Made by a program: the position numbers and the translations under genes
Shown here: piece by piece, positions 17,535 through 26,891 of the stretch
Layout of the letters: each line of letters opens with the position of its first letter
Position numbering within the stretch: position 1 is the stretch's first letter
Source: JAICXG01 sp963801255
Lineage (GTDB): Bacteria; Verrucomicrobiota; Verrucomicrobiia; Chthoniobacterales; UBA10450
Length of the DNA: 64,000 nt
NCBI GenBank assembly: GCA_963801255.1
Contig: CAWDEC010000008.1
Location: 558,001-622,000 of the forward strand
Reading direction: 5' to 3'
The notes under the pieces: model-generated
The model's input: only the letters and a program-made list of their open reading frames with translations
Databases searched by the model: none
What the model was told of the DNA's origin: nothing

Positions 17535-18677
17535 GTGGTGGCCGCGCGGGTGAATAATCCGCGCCTGACAATCGGTCTCGTTCGCCGCGGTCATTCTGAA
17601 ACCGGTGGTGCCGAGACCTACCTTAAACGTCTCGCCCGTGGCTTGAGTGAAGCCGGCAATCCAGTTCGACTTTTCACCGATGCGGCTTGGCCGACGCGTG
17701 AATGGCCTTGGGGAGCGATCACGCGCCTGCGTGGCGAGACGGCGCGGCGTTTTGCCGACGAGCTGGAAAAGAGCGAGCCGCATCGGCATTGCGATCTCCT
17801 TCTCAGCCTGGAGCGCGTCTGGAGTTGCGATGTTTACCGCGCAGGGGACGGGATTCACCGGGCCTGGCTACAGCGCCGCGCCGCGGTCTCAAGTTTTCCG
17901 CGCCAATGGTTCGACCGATTCAATGCCAAACATCGCGAAATCCTAGAGCTGGAGAAGGCGCTTTTTTGCGGTGGTGCGCGCCACGTCATCACCAACTCGC
18001 AAATGGTGAAGCGCGAAGCCGAGCAATTCTACGAATACCCCTGCGCGCAAATTGATGTTGTGCCTAACGGCGTGCCGATTACTGATTTTCATCCTGACCC
18101 GGAGGCGCGTCGCTTGCGTCGAAAAATCCTGCGGCTGCGCGATGAAGAAATCGCCGTGCTTTTTGTCGGCTCCGGTTGGGAGCGTAAAGGTCTGCGCTTC
18201 GCCGTCCAGGCAGTGAAATCGTTAGGCAGGAATTTTCGCCTTATCGTGGCGGGCCGAGGCCGGAGGCAAATGGCGCGCGGACGGCACGTCAGCCGGCTGG
18301 GCGCGGTGCGCGATCTGCCGGCGCTCTATAGTGCGGCTGATATTTTCTTGCTCCCGACGCTTTACGATCCTTTCTCCAACGCTTGTCTCGAAGCACTTGC
18401 CGCCGGCCTTCCGGTTATCACAACCCGCGCCAACGGTTTCTGTGAAATCATCGATCACGGTTTTCACGGTTCGATTCTCGAGGCCGCTTCCGATGTTGCC
18501 CAGCTGCGCGCAGCGCTGCTCTTCTGGTCAGATCCCGAGCGCCGGAGCGAAGCCCGTCGCGTCATTTTGCAACGCGCGGCTCATTTCGATATTTCGGTAA
18601 ACGTCGAGCGAACGCTGGAGGTGCTCCATCAGCTGCCAAGGGCAGCCGATTCATCAGGAAAAATCCGAAAAACCTGA
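17535..18677 (+). CDS. Glycosyltransferase family 4, WaaG-like
   Basis: About 380 residues. The N-terminal motif VRRGHSETGGAETYLKRLA and the central DVYRAGDGIHRAWL resemble the LPS core glucosyltransferase WaaG. The donor half has IDVVPNGVPITDFHP, VLFVGSGWERKGLRFAV and LPTLYDPFSNACLEALAAGLPVITT. Likely adds a hexose to the LPS core at the cytoplasmic face of the inner membrane, in keeping with the GT9, GT4 and exporter genes alongside. Starts are GTG only (17535, 17538 or 17550). Its last 49 bases overlap the end of the convergent STAS gene. Confidence 0.85.
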   Translation: MVAARVNNPRLTIGLVRRGHSETGGAETYLKRLARGLSEAGNPVRLFTDAAWPTREWPWGAITRLRGETARRFADELEKSEPHRHCDLLLSLERVWSCDVYRAGDGIHRAWLQRRAAVSSFPRQWFDRFNAKHREILELEKALFCGGARHVITNSQMVKREAEQFYEYPCAQIDVVPNGVPITDFHPDPEARRLRRKILRLRDEEIAVLFVGSGWERKGLRFAVQAVKSLGRNFRLIVAGRGRRQMARGRHVSRLGAVRDLPALYSAADIFLLPTLYDPFSNACLEALAAGLPVITTRANGFCEIIDHGFHGSILEAASDVAQLRAALLFWSDPERRSEARRVILQRAAHFDISVNVERTLEVLHQLPRAADSSGKIRKT

Positions 18678-18943
18678 TCGAGCCGCGCAATCTCGAAGAT
18701 GGGGCGAACTCCATCCTGCAAGCTGCAGAGCGAGAACTTGCCGCCGTAACTGTCCACATTTTGCATCGCTTCGATTAGAACGGCGAGTCCCGAGCTGTCG
18801 ATGTAAGTCACCTTCGAAAGATCGACCACCACCTGTGACGGCTTCTGCGCAATGATCGAGCTGAGTGACGCGCTCACCTGCGGCGAGACGTGCAAATCAA
18901 TTTCGCCTTCAAGAGGCAGAACGGCCGGTGGAGTCTTTGCCAT
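18629..18943 (-). CDS. STAS-domain protein, anti-sigma factor antagonist-like
   Basis: 104 residues forming a single STAS domain: LPLEGEIDLHVSPQVSASL, VVVDLSKVTYIDSSGLAVL with the phosphorylatable Ser of the DSSG motif, and a final helix IFEIARLDQVFRIFPDE. Such proteins bind an anti-sigma kinase and are inactivated by phosphorylation; no kinase or phosphatase partner is encoded nearby. ATG at 18943 preferred, with an alternative at 18964. It lies 52 bases after the HAD gene on the same strand and overlaps the convergent glycosyltransferase by 49 bases. Confidence 0.88.
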   Translation of the reverse strand: MAKTPPAVLPLEGEIDLHVSPQVSASLSSIIAQKPSQVVVDLSKVTYIDSSGLAVLIEAMQNVDSYGGKFSLCSLQDGVRPIFEIARLDQVFRIFPDESAALGS

Positions 18944-18995
18944 GTAGCAGGCAAAAGTCGTCATCCTTGCCCGTTGAGTCAATCCTTAGGTCGAT

Positions 18996-19691
18996 TTACC
19001 AATCAAGCTCCCGCATCACGTCTTCGATTTCTGCCAGGTTTTCGAAGATCCGGTCGGGCGCATGCGAAGCCAATTCCGTCTTGGAAAAATTGCCGGTCGC
19101 GATCGCGATGGTGCGAGCGCCGATTGCTTTTCCGCACGCGATGTCGTGTGGTGTGTCGCCAATCACGTCGATATCCGCCGCCGTAAATTGCCGGCCGTGT
19201 TTTTCCTCAGCGCGCTTCCGCGCAAACTCTCCCAGCTCATTGCGGTCGTGATGATCGTCGGAGTAGGCGCCGAATTCGAAAAATTCCCAGAGGCCATAAT
19301 GCTCCAATTTCAATTTCGCCCCGCGTTTCACGTTTCCGGTAAGCAGCGCGAGGACGATGTTTGGCTTCGCCTGCAACCGCTTCAACAAATCCCGCACCCC
19401 TGGCAGAATTTGGCCCTTCCGCCGTGGCAGTTCATTCGCCAGTAACTCGACATATTGATTGAGAAATCTGGCCGTATTCGATTCGTTAGGCTCAATTTGT
19501 TGCTTGCGCAGAATCTGGTGAACGATTCCGGCGTCGGTGCGTCCCGCGACCTCGATTCCATCCAATTCGTCAGCGATTCCGAACTGACTGTGCAAGACAT
19601 CGCGCAAAGCCTGGACACCAGCGCCCGCTGAATTGATCAGCGTCCCGTCGATATCAAAAAGAAGCAGGCGCTTGGCGGCGGAAGTTTTCAA
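18996..19691 (-). CDS. HAD-superfamily phosphatase, phosphoglycolate phosphatase-like
   Basis: 231 residues. Motif I LLFDIDGTLINSAGAG carries the nucleophile Asp and acid/base Asp, motif II is LALLTGN, motif III Lys is in KLKLEHYGLWE, and motif IV is VIGDTPHDIACG. The helical cap after motif I places it in the Gph/beta-phosphoglucomutase branch; phosphoglycolate from DNA repair is a reasonable substrate but unproven. The only start upstream of motif I is TTG at 19691. Divergent from the Glu-Q-RS gene (starts 50 bases apart); likely co-transcribed with the STAS gene. Confidence 0.88.
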   Translation of the reverse strand: MKTSAAKRLLLFDIDGTLINSAGAGVQALRDVLHSQFGIADELDGIEVAGRTDAGIVHQILRKQQIEPNESNTARFLNQYVELLANELPRRKGQILPGVRDLLKRLQAKPNIVLALLTGNVKRGAKLKLEHYGLWEFFEFGAYSDDHHDRNELGEFARKRAEEKHGRQFTAADIDVIGDTPHDIACGKAIGARTIAIATGNFSKTELASHAPDRIFENLAEIEDVMRELDW

Positions 19692-19741
19692 AACGGAGAT
19701 TTCAGATTGAAAAGGTCATCCGGCAATCGGAAATCTGCGGT

Positions 19742-20578
19742 TTGCGCTCGGGAATTTATCGCGGCCGTCTCGCTCCGTCGCCTACTGGTTATTTGCATGC
19801 GGGCCATGCCATCACGTTCTGGCGCGCGCAGGAACGCTGCCGTGCGCTAAACGGCAAGCTCATTCTGCGCATCGAAGACCTGGATCGTGCCCGTTGCCGG
19901 CCGGAGTTTCGCGCCGCGATCGAGGAAGATTTGCGCTGGTTCGGTTTGAGTTGGGACGAAGGTCCTTTGCTGCAAAGCGAGCGTCGCACCCTCTACCGCG
20001 AAGCCTGGCGGAAGTTGCGCGACCGTGGCTTGATCTATCCGTGCTCCTGTTCGCGTCGCGACATTTTGAACGCCGTGAGCGCGCCGCATGCGGAGGACGA
20101 CGAAACAATTTATCCCGGGACCTGCCGGCCTGTTGGCCTAACCATTTTCGACGCAGACCAGCCTGCCGGAGTTACCTGGCGATTTCGCGTGCCGGAGGGC
20201 AGGCATCTGGAATTCGAGGATCGCTTTTTCGGAGTGCAACGCGCCACAACGGGAACCGATTTCGGCGACTTTGTTGTCTGGCGCAAAGATGATGCTCCGG
20301 CTTATCAGCTGGCGGTTGTGGCGGACGACGCTGCCATGGAGATCACGGAAGTCGTACGCGGAGCTGATCTTTTGCGCTCCACTTTTCGGCAACTTTTGCT
20401 TTACGACGCGCTCGAACTCGACCCGCCCGAATTTCTCCATCAGCCGCTCGTGACGGATTCGTCAGGCAATCGTCTCGCCAAACGGCACGACGCTTTCAGC
20501 CTCCGCACGCTGCGCGCGGCCGGGCTTTCGCCTAACGCCATTCGGCAGAAGTTTTCGCCTTCAGCGTCGCGGTTCTAG
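19742..20578 (+). CDS. gluQ: Glutamyl-Q tRNA(Asp) synthetase
   Basis: Truncated GluRS paralog that attaches glutamate to queuosine in tRNA-Asp. 278 residues and no anticodon-binding domain, as expected. The N-terminus YRGRLAPSPTGYLHAGHA holds the HIGH-like box, ILRIEDLDRARC the Glu-binding segment, CSCSRRDIL with a later YPGTCR the zinc site typical of this family, and NRLAKRHDAFSLR the KMSKS-like loop. The start is TTG at 19742; no ATG is available. Confidence 0.93.
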   Translation: MRSGIYRGRLAPSPTGYLHAGHAITFWRAQERCRALNGKLILRIEDLDRARCRPEFRAAIEEDLRWFGLSWDEGPLLQSERRTLYREAWRKLRDRGLIYPCSCSRRDILNAVSAPHAEDDETIYPGTCRPVGLTIFDADQPAGVTWRFRVPEGRHLEFEDRFFGVQRATTGTDFGDFVVWRKDDAPAYQLAVVADDAAMEITEVVRGADLLRSTFRQLLLYDALELDPPEFLHQPLVTDSSGNRLAKRHDAFSLRTLRAAGLSPNAIRQKFSPSASRF

Positions 20579-20604
20579 ACAATTACTGGAGGCCAACTCG
20601 GCCT

Positions 20605-22704
20605 TCACTTTTTCTGGAAAATCTCCACTGCATTCCAGGTTTCTCCCGGCGGCGTGGTTTCATACTCAAGCGAGCGATCGAGATAAGTCCTGGCCAGGAA
20701 ATCCTGAGGGTAAAATTCCAGAAAGCGGCTGAGCACAATCTTGGCTCCGCGGAAATCGCGCTCGCGAAACTTGCGAAAACCTTCCTCGTACGTTTCCAGA
20801 TGCCGCACCAGATCGGGATCGATCTTCTCCGTGCGCTCGCCGATGAGGGTTGCGACTTCCACCGGCTGGGATTTTCCTTTTACCTGGACGCGTGCGACCG
20901 AGCGAACATGAAATTGATCGCGCACAAACTCGGCTGCGTTGGGACCGAGGATAATGTCGACGCCGTAGATTCTCGTTAGGCCTTCGAGACGCGAAGCCAG
21001 ATTCACAGCATCGCCGATTACCGTCGGGTCGGCCTTTTCCTGCGAGCCGATGTTGCCGCAAAGGACGTCGCCCTGGTTGATGCCAATGCCGATCGCGAAC
21101 GGTGCAATTCCCTGAGCATGCCAGCTTTGATTCAGCACTTTGAGTTCGCGCCGCATTTCGAGCGCGGCTCGCGCCGCCATCCGCGCATCTTGCGTTGGGC
21201 CCTGGCTACGGACATTGCCCCACACCGCCATGACGGCGTCGCCGATAAACTTGTCCAGCGTGCCGCCATTGGCGAAAACAGCGGCAGTCATTCGGCTGAG
21301 GTATTCGTTCAATTGCCTAACGAGCGCTTCCGGATCGGCGTGCTCCGTCAGGCTGGTGAATCCAACGATGTCGGAAAACAAAACCGTCGCCGGAATCCGG
21401 ACCCCCCTCAGGCTACTGTAAAAGCTTTCCGGATTATCGAGGATTTCCTGGACCAGGTTCCTGGATACGTAGCGTTCGAGCGTGCGCCGGGTCCGTAGCT
21501 TCTCCACTCGCTCCAGGACGTATTCGAAGCCTAACGAAAACGAGCCACTACTGAGAAAAGCACCCAGCACCGGCACGGTCAGAAGCAAAAAGCCGACCTG
21601 ATCGTAAAGTACTCGACCGAGAACGAGGTAAGCGGCCATGGCCAATGCCAGGGCAAACAGGCAAATGAGCGGCCGCCTAACGAACGTCACCAGGAGCCAG
21701 GCGCCCGTGCCTGCCGCAACGACAAGCACAATCATCCACGCAAAGGAGGTCGGCCGAAGAAATTCGTGGGCCAGAGCGGCAGCCATCACTTGCAGATGAA
21801 GTTCCGGTCCTGAGGCGTTTGGACTCATGGCCGTTACCACGACATCATGGGCAATCTGTGAGGTGGCCCCGATGATGACGACCTTGTCCTTGAAGATCGC
21901 GCCGTTCTGATAGTCCGCTTTCCAAAGTCGCGGATCAAAAACCTCATAAAGCGTGCGCGGCGGATAGGCGCCGACCTCGCTGAAACGGATGAGATGCGGT
22001 TGCTGATCGCGCGGGACATCGGCGCCATGCCCGAGCTGCTCCAGTCCGCGGGCAGCAAACGATTCGAAAACTTCTTCGCCGGCGAACGAGGGCAAACCCG
22101 CGAGCTGACGATCGGAAATGGTGAAGAGTGCCGAACGCAGCTTGCCGTCGTTGCGGTCGGGCCAGAAATTCACGTAGCCAACGCGCGGATCGCCCGTCGG
22201 CGGGGGCGGAACCAGGGTGCCGTTCGGACAAATGATTTCGTTGTGGGCGAGATCAATATTGGCGCCAAGGACGACACGTCCGCGATATTTCGCGAGCGCC
22301 TTGGCGAAGATCGGGTCGCCATCGTTAGGCGGATCGAAAACGAGATCGAACATGACCAGCCGTGCCCCGGAAGCGAAAAGCTTGTCGAGCAGAAGTGCCC
22401 AGACTTCGCGTGACCAGGGAAATGGGCGCTCCGACATAAGTTGGAAGGCGCGGTTGTTCGCTTTTTCCTCCGGCGACAGGACCGGCATTTCGAGAGTGGA
22501 CTGGTCGATCCCAAGCAAGACAAAGTCGTTGCGCGTGGGAGTCTTGCGACCTTCCTTGCGCAGCACGTCCTCGAAACCCTGTTCCAGTTGCCACGGTGTC
22601 GAAACAAAAGGCAGTGGAACGAACCGGCCGAGCAAGAACAACCCCGTCCAGAAAACGCAGATGACCGTCAGAATGAGGAGGCGATGCCGGCGCAGCCAAT
22701 GCAC
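20605..22704 (-). CDS. Class III adenylate/guanylate cyclase with CHASE2 sensor
   Basis: 699 residues. One N-terminal membrane helix is followed by a periplasmic CHASE2 domain (about 40-310; LLGIDQSTLE, RLVMFDLVFDPPNDGD, KDKVVIIGATSQIAHDVV). Three membrane helices at about 325-400 and a short linker lead to the cyclase domain (about 430-610). The metal-binding Asp residues are in VLFSDIVGFTSL and DKFIGDAVMAVWG, and the substrate-site VIGDAVNLASRLEG is intact, so it should be active and make cyclic nucleotide in response to an external signal. The last 70 residues resemble a TPR-like helical tail. ATG start. Ligand unknown. Confidence 0.92.
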   Translation of the reverse strand: MHWLRRHRLLILTVICVFWTGLFLLGRFVPLPFVSTPWQLEQGFEDVLRKEGRKTPTRNDFVLLGIDQSTLEMPVLSPEEKANNRAFQLMSERPFPWSREVWALLLDKLFASGARLVMFDLVFDPPNDGDPIFAKALAKYRGRVVLGANIDLAHNEIICPNGTLVPPPPTGDPRVGYVNFWPDRNDGKLRSALFTISDRQLAGLPSFAGEEVFESFAARGLEQLGHGADVPRDQQPHLIRFSEVGAYPPRTLYEVFDPRLWKADYQNGAIFKDKVVIIGATSQIAHDVVVTAMSPNASGPELHLQVMAAALAHEFLRPTSFAWMIVLVVAAGTGAWLLVTFVRRPLICLFALALAMAAYLVLGRVLYDQVGFLLLTVPVLGAFLSSGSFSLGFEYVLERVEKLRTRRTLERYVSRNLVQEILDNPESFYSSLRGVRIPATVLFSDIVGFTSLTEHADPEALVRQLNEYLSRMTAAVFANGGTLDKFIGDAVMAVWGNVRSQGPTQDARMAARAALEMRRELKVLNQSWHAQGIAPFAIGIGINQGDVLCGNIGSQEKADPTVIGDAVNLASRLEGLTRIYGVDIILGPNAAEFVRDQFHVRSVARVQVKGKSQPVEVATLIGERTEKIDPDLVRHLETYEEGFRKFRERDFRGAKIVLSRFLEFYPQDFLARTYLDRSLEYETTPPGETWNAVEIFQKK

Positions 22705-22934
22705 GCAGCGATTGTAGGGAAGACTCTGGCAGCGGCAAAGTGAAACTCCGGGAAGCGCGAATCGTTATTTGAATTGCAAAAGACGACGAGGCGTTGGCAT
22801 GGCTACTTTCCAGTTGAGCAATCGTCCGACGCGTCTACCGTTCGCCTCCGCACTACCCACCTGATCCCGATGGATCGAGACAGCGAATGAGGTCGGGGAG
22901 CGCCTAACAAAACAACAATTCGCTGAAGAAGGAG

Positions 22935-22952
22935 CCTCGAACCGATTCGAGG
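22935..22952 (+). promoter_or_regulatory. RBS-sequestering hairpin before rplT
   Basis: CCTCGAA (22935-22941) and TTCGAGG (22946-22952) form a perfect 7-bp stem with a 4-base loop. The 3' arm contains the GAGG that should serve as ribosome binding site for the ATG at 22960. L20 represses its own mRNA in other bacteria by binding a folded leader, so this is a candidate autoregulatory element. Confidence 0.5.
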
Positions 22953-22959
22953 AAGACAA

Positions 22960-23349
22960 ATGCCAAGAGCCACTAACGCGCCTGCCAGCCGCGAGCGCCG
23001 CAAACGCGTCCTGAAATCCGCCAAAGGTTATCGCGGACGCCGATCGAAACTGTTCCGTTACGCAAAAGACGCCACGATGAAGGGCAAGTACTGGGCCTAT
23101 CGGGATCGCAAAACGCGCAAGCGCAATTTTCGCATGCTTTGGGTGCAGCGACTCAATGCCGCCTGTCGCGCCCAAGGTCTTACCTACAGCCGTTTCGCTG
23201 AAGGCTTGAAAGCCGCCGGCCTCGAACTCGATCGCAAAATCCTTGCCGATCTTGCGGTGACGGACGAAGCGACTTTCAAATCGATCGTCGAACAGGTGAA
23301 AGGCGCGCTGGAACGGAAATCAGGCGAGGCGAAGAAGAAAGCGGCGTGA
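22960..23349 (+). CDS. rplT: 50S ribosomal protein L20
   Basis: Binds 23S rRNA early in 50S assembly; in several bacteria it also represses its own operon. 129 residues with the family sequence RERRKRVLKSAKGYRGRRS, YRDRKTRKRNFRMLWVQRLN and YSRFAEGLKAAGLELDRKIL, plus a Lys-rich tail. Followed by pheS after 88 bases and then pheT, a common bacterial order. The usual upstream partners infC and rpmI are absent from the 255 bases before it. Confidence 0.97.
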   Translation: MPRATNAPASRERRKRVLKSAKGYRGRRSKLFRYAKDATMKGKYWAYRDRKTRKRNFRMLWVQRLNAACRAQGLTYSRFAEGLKAAGLELDRKILADLAVTDEATFKSIVEQVKGALERKSGEAKKKAA

Positions 23350-23365
23350 GGCAGTTCGGCGCAGC

Positions 23366-23428
23366 GTTGAAGGGTTGATGCGATTGGACGACTCTTCCGC
23401 TCCAATTGCTTGAATCTTCAACTCTTCC
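23366..23428. repeat. Inverted repeat in the pheS leader (GTTGAAG-type repeat, copy 2)
   Basis: GTTGAAG at 23366-23372 pairs with CTTCAAC at 23416-23422. Inside, ATTGGA at 23383-23388 pairs with TCCAAT at 23401-23406, giving one long imperfect hairpin. The right arm continues as CTTCAACTCTTCCGCGC, almost the same as the sequence just before metK, and ends 10 bases before the pheS ATG. Confidence 0.6.
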
Positions 23429-23437
23429 GCGCCCAAC

Positions 23438-24454
23438 ATGTCGCACCCGCTCGAAGACCTGCGCGATGCCGCTCTCGCGGAGATTGCCTCCGCGCCTGAC
23501 GAACAAGCTCTCGAGGCTGCGCGTCTGCGCTATCTGGGACGCAGCGGCAATATTTCCGCCTGGAGCGAGCGGATAAAATCCCTCGCCAAGGAAGAAAAGC
23601 CGGTTGTCGGGAAGCTGCTCAACCAGGCGCGCGTCGCCGTGACCGCGGCGCTGGAAGAGAAAAGCGAAAAGCTGCACAAGAAGAAGGAGGCTGGCGCGCT
23701 GGCCGATCTCGACATTTCGCTTCCGGGTACCCCTAACGAAATCGGTGCGCTCCATCCGCTTACCCAAATGCTCGATCGCGCGATCGGAATTTTTCGTCGC
23801 ATGGGTTTCGCGCTCGCCGAAGGCCCGGACGTCGAGGATGAATGGCATTGTTTCGATGCGCTCAACACACCGCCCGATCATCCGGCACGGGCCGAGCAGG
23901 ACACGTTTTACCTTTCCGACGGACGGCTCTTGCGCACTCACACTTCGACCGTCCAAATCCGCACGATGGAGTCGGCGCCGCCGCCGATTCGCGTTATCGC
24001 GCCCGGTGCGGCTTTTCGCCGGGACGAAGTAGACGCCACGCATAGCGCGCAGTTCCATCAGATCGAAGGACTGTATGTCGATGAAGGCGTGAGTGTGGCC
24101 GATCTGAAAGGGACGCTCGAGTTTTTCATGCGCGAGCTTTTCGGCGCCGATGCGGAGGTGCGTTTGCGCCCGCATTATTTTCCCTTCACCGAGCCGAGCT
24201 TTGAAATCGATGTGAAATCGAAAACACTCAAAAGCGGCGAGAAATGGATCGAAGTTTGCGGTTGCGGAATGGTGCATCCGGCGGTTTTTGAGGCGGTGAA
24301 CCAGGCACGCGGCGACAACGCTTACGATCCTGAAAAATGGAGCGGGTTTGCCTTTGGATTGGGAATGGACCGGCTCGCGATGATCTTATTCGACATTCCC
24401 GATATTCGACTTTTCGCGCAGAACGATCTGCGATTTCTGCGCCAGTTCGCATGA
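23438..24454 (+). CDS. pheS: Phenylalanyl-tRNA synthetase alpha subunit
   Basis: Catalytic subunit of the heterotetramer that charges tRNA-Phe. 338 residues: an N-terminal coiled coil (about 1-85), then class II core with motif 2 APGAAFRRDEVDATHSAQFHQ region, the YFPFTEPSFEID segment and motif 3 FAFGLGMDRLAMIL. Standard length. ATG at 23438; pheT begins 73 bases after the stop. Confidence 0.97.
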   Translation: MSHPLEDLRDAALAEIASAPDEQALEAARLRYLGRSGNISAWSERIKSLAKEEKPVVGKLLNQARVAVTAALEEKSEKLHKKKEAGALADLDISLPGTPNEIGALHPLTQMLDRAIGIFRRMGFALAEGPDVEDEWHCFDALNTPPDHPARAEQDTFYLSDGRLLRTHTSTVQIRTMESAPPPIRVIAPGAAFRRDEVDATHSAQFHQIEGLYVDEGVSVADLKGTLEFFMRELFGADAEVRLRPHYFPFTEPSFEIDVKSKTLKSGEKWIEVCGCGMVHPAVFEAVNQARGDNAYDPEKWSGFAFGLGMDRLAMILFDIPDIRLFAQNDLRFLRQFA

Positions 24455-24527
24455 GCAGAACGCAGTTTCTGGAGCTCACGCGCTGTCGGAGAGGCATCGT
24501 TTCCGGTATGGGATGCCAAGCTAAGCC

Positions 24528-26876
24528 ATGAGGTTTTCTCTCAACTGGCTCAGGGAATTTGTCGAGTTGCCTAACGATCTTGGCGACCTTGCGGAGCTGC
24601 TCACGCTCGCCGGGGTCGAGACGGAGGGAATTGAATCGCGTGGCGCTAATTTTGCCGGGGTGGTTGTCGCGCAGATCAAAACATCGGAGCAACACCCGAA
24701 CGCCGATCGCCTCAGCGTCTGCCAGGTCGACGACGGCAGCGGCCACCTGCGCCAGATCGTTTGTGGAGCGAAGAACTACCGCGTTGGCGACAAGGTTCCT
24801 CTCGCTCTGCCCGGTGCAATCCTGCCTAACGACCTCAAAATCAAGGCGAGCAAGCTGCGCGGAGTCGAGTCGCAAGGGATGCTTTGCAGCGCAAAAGAAC
24901 TCAATCTGGCGGAGGACGCAGCCGGCTTGCTTATCCTTTCGCCGACGGCTCGCGTCGGCGCCCCGCTCGGGGAAATTTTCCCTGACGACACCATTTTCGA
25001 TCTCGAGATCACGCCGAATCGAGCTGACCTGCTCAGTCATTACGGACTGGCCCGCGAAATTGCGGCTTTAACGCGGAAGCCGCTGCGACAACTGGATATT
25101 CCAGAGCCGCAAACGGCCACGGGTTCCGCGGTGCAAATTTCCGCGCCTAACGAATGCCCGTATTATTCCGCGCGCCGGCTTGAAAATGTGCGCGTCGGTC
25201 CGAGTCCCGACTGGCTCCAGGCGCGTCTCGAAGCGCTCGGAATCCGCCCGATCAACAACATCGTCGATATCGGCAATTTCGTGATGTTGGAAATCGGCCA
25301 GCCCCTCCATCTGTTCGACGCCGACAAGATCACGGGAGGAATTGTTGTCCGCCTGGCGCAGCCTAACGAAAAGCTGCTCGCGCTCGACGGACGGACGTAC
25401 AATTTCCGCGGTCACGAACTCCTGATCACCGATTCGCAACAGGCCGTCGGTATCGCTGGCGTGATGGGTGGCGAGGAGAGCGGTGTGGGCGAGAAGACGC
25501 GCAATATTCTTTTGGAATCGGCCTACTTCTTGCCCGCCAGCATTCGACGGACGGCGCGCGAGTTGAATCTGCCGAGTGACGCCAGCTATCGTTTCGAGCG
25601 CGGTGTGGATCCTGGGATGGTCCTGCGTGCTTCCGAACGGGCGAGCCAGTTGCTGCAAGAAATCGCCGGCGGGCAAACCGCGACGGCGACATTGGTTGCG
25701 GGAAATCTGCCTGCTCCGCCCGCAGGTTTTTCGCTCCGTTACGCGCGTTGCCAGCAACTCATCGGAGCCAGCATCACGTCGGAAGAGATCGATCGTATCC
25801 TGGAGAGTTTCGGTTTGGAGAAACTGGGCGCGACCGCGGAGCAATCGACCTGGGGAATCCCGAGCCATCGTTCCGATCTGCGGCGCGAAGTCGATTTGAT
25901 CGAGGAGGTGGTGCGGGTCTTCGGCATCAACCGAGTGACGGGAGCCGATCGCAGCCGTTTCACATCCGTTTCCACAGCCGACCGGCGTTACGATTTCGAG
26001 ATGTCCATTCGGCAACGTCTCGTGGCCCGTGGTTTTTTCGAAGTCCGAACCTCCGCGCTTGTCGGCCGGCAGTCGTTAGGCACGGGATTCGTCAGACAAG
26101 CAACCGAACTGCGCAATCCTCTGAGCGAAGATCATGTCGCGTTGCGTCCGAGTTTGCTTCCCGGCTTGATCGCGGCCCTGGAGCGCAACCTCCGCAACGG
26201 GGCGAAAAGCGTGCGGCTCTTTGAATTGGGGCGAATCTTCCAGGCACCCGATGGACGTGAGATTCGCCGCCTTGGAGTGTTGGTTTCGGGCGAAATGGCC
26301 ACGCAACCGAGCTGGCGCGATCATTCCACCCGCCGGCTCGATCTTTTCGATCTTAAGGGCGCTTTGGCCGCGCTCGGGCTGGGAGAGATCAAGTTCTGTC
26401 GAGTGGAGAATGATGAGCTTGCGCTCGCGGTTGAGGTCTCGTTAGGCGAAGGCAAAACCTGCGGTTTGGCTGGTCAGGTCGCTTCCGCTTCCGTAGATGC
26501 CGCAGCGCCTGTTTTTGTCGCGGAAATCAATTTGCCTAACGAACTCTTCGAACATGGCGCGAGAAAGTTTGTGGATCTGCAGCGTTTCCCATCGGTCAGT
26601 CGCGACATCGCTCTTATTGCGCCGGAGCGATTGAGCCATGAGCAAATTCTTGCAGCGATAAGGCAGATTCCCGAACCACTTCTCGTCTCGGTGGAATTGT
26701 TCGATCTCTTCAGCGGAGCGATTGCGGAAGCAATTGGTGTGGGACGGAAATCGCTTGCGTATTCATTGACATATCTCGACAAAAACCGGACACTCACTGC
26801 CAATGAAGTGAGTGCGGCGCATGACCGGATTCGCGAGCGCCTGCGGAGCGAACTGGGCGTCGAACTGCGCGAGTAG
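24528..26876 (+). CDS. pheT: Phenylalanyl-tRNA synthetase beta subunit
   Basis: Partner of PheS; carries editing and tRNA-binding functions. 782 residues in the usual order: start FSLNWLREFVELP, tRNA-binding OB domain (about 40-150, with HPNADRLSVCQVDDG), B3/B4 editing domain (about 210-385, ending near LPSDASYRFERGVDPG), B5 domain, catalytic-like core with GLIAALERNLRNGAKSVRLFE, and a C-terminal FDX-ACB domain (FPSVSRDIALIAPE ... LTYLDKNRTLT). No truncation. Five full copies of the GCCTAACG word and further copies in inverse orientation lie within it. Confidence 0.97.
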   Translation: MRFSLNWLREFVELPNDLGDLAELLTLAGVETEGIESRGANFAGVVVAQIKTSEQHPNADRLSVCQVDDGSGHLRQIVCGAKNYRVGDKVPLALPGAILPNDLKIKASKLRGVESQGMLCSAKELNLAEDAAGLLILSPTARVGAPLGEIFPDDTIFDLEITPNRADLLSHYGLAREIAALTRKPLRQLDIPEPQTATGSAVQISAPNECPYYSARRLENVRVGPSPDWLQARLEALGIRPINNIVDIGNFVMLEIGQPLHLFDADKITGGIVVRLAQPNEKLLALDGRTYNFRGHELLITDSQQAVGIAGVMGGEESGVGEKTRNILLESAYFLPASIRRTARELNLPSDASYRFERGVDPGMVLRASERASQLLQEIAGGQTATATLVAGNLPAPPAGFSLRYARCQQLIGASITSEEIDRILESFGLEKLGATAEQSTWGIPSHRSDLRREVDLIEEVVRVFGINRVTGADRSRFTSVSTADRRYDFEMSIRQRLVARGFFEVRTSALVGRQSLGTGFVRQATELRNPLSEDHVALRPSLLPGLIAALERNLRNGAKSVRLFELGRIFQAPDGREIRRLGVLVSGEMATQPSWRDHSTRRLDLFDLKGALAALGLGEIKFCRVENDELALAVEVSLGEGKTCGLAGQVASASVDAAAPVFVAEINLPNELFEHGARKFVDLQRFPSVSRDIALIAPERLSHEQILAAIRQIPEPLLVSVELFDLFSGAIAEAIGVGRKSLAYSLTYLDKNRTLTANEVSAAHDRIRERLRSELGVELRE

Positions 26877-26891
26877 TTCTTTGAGAAATGC

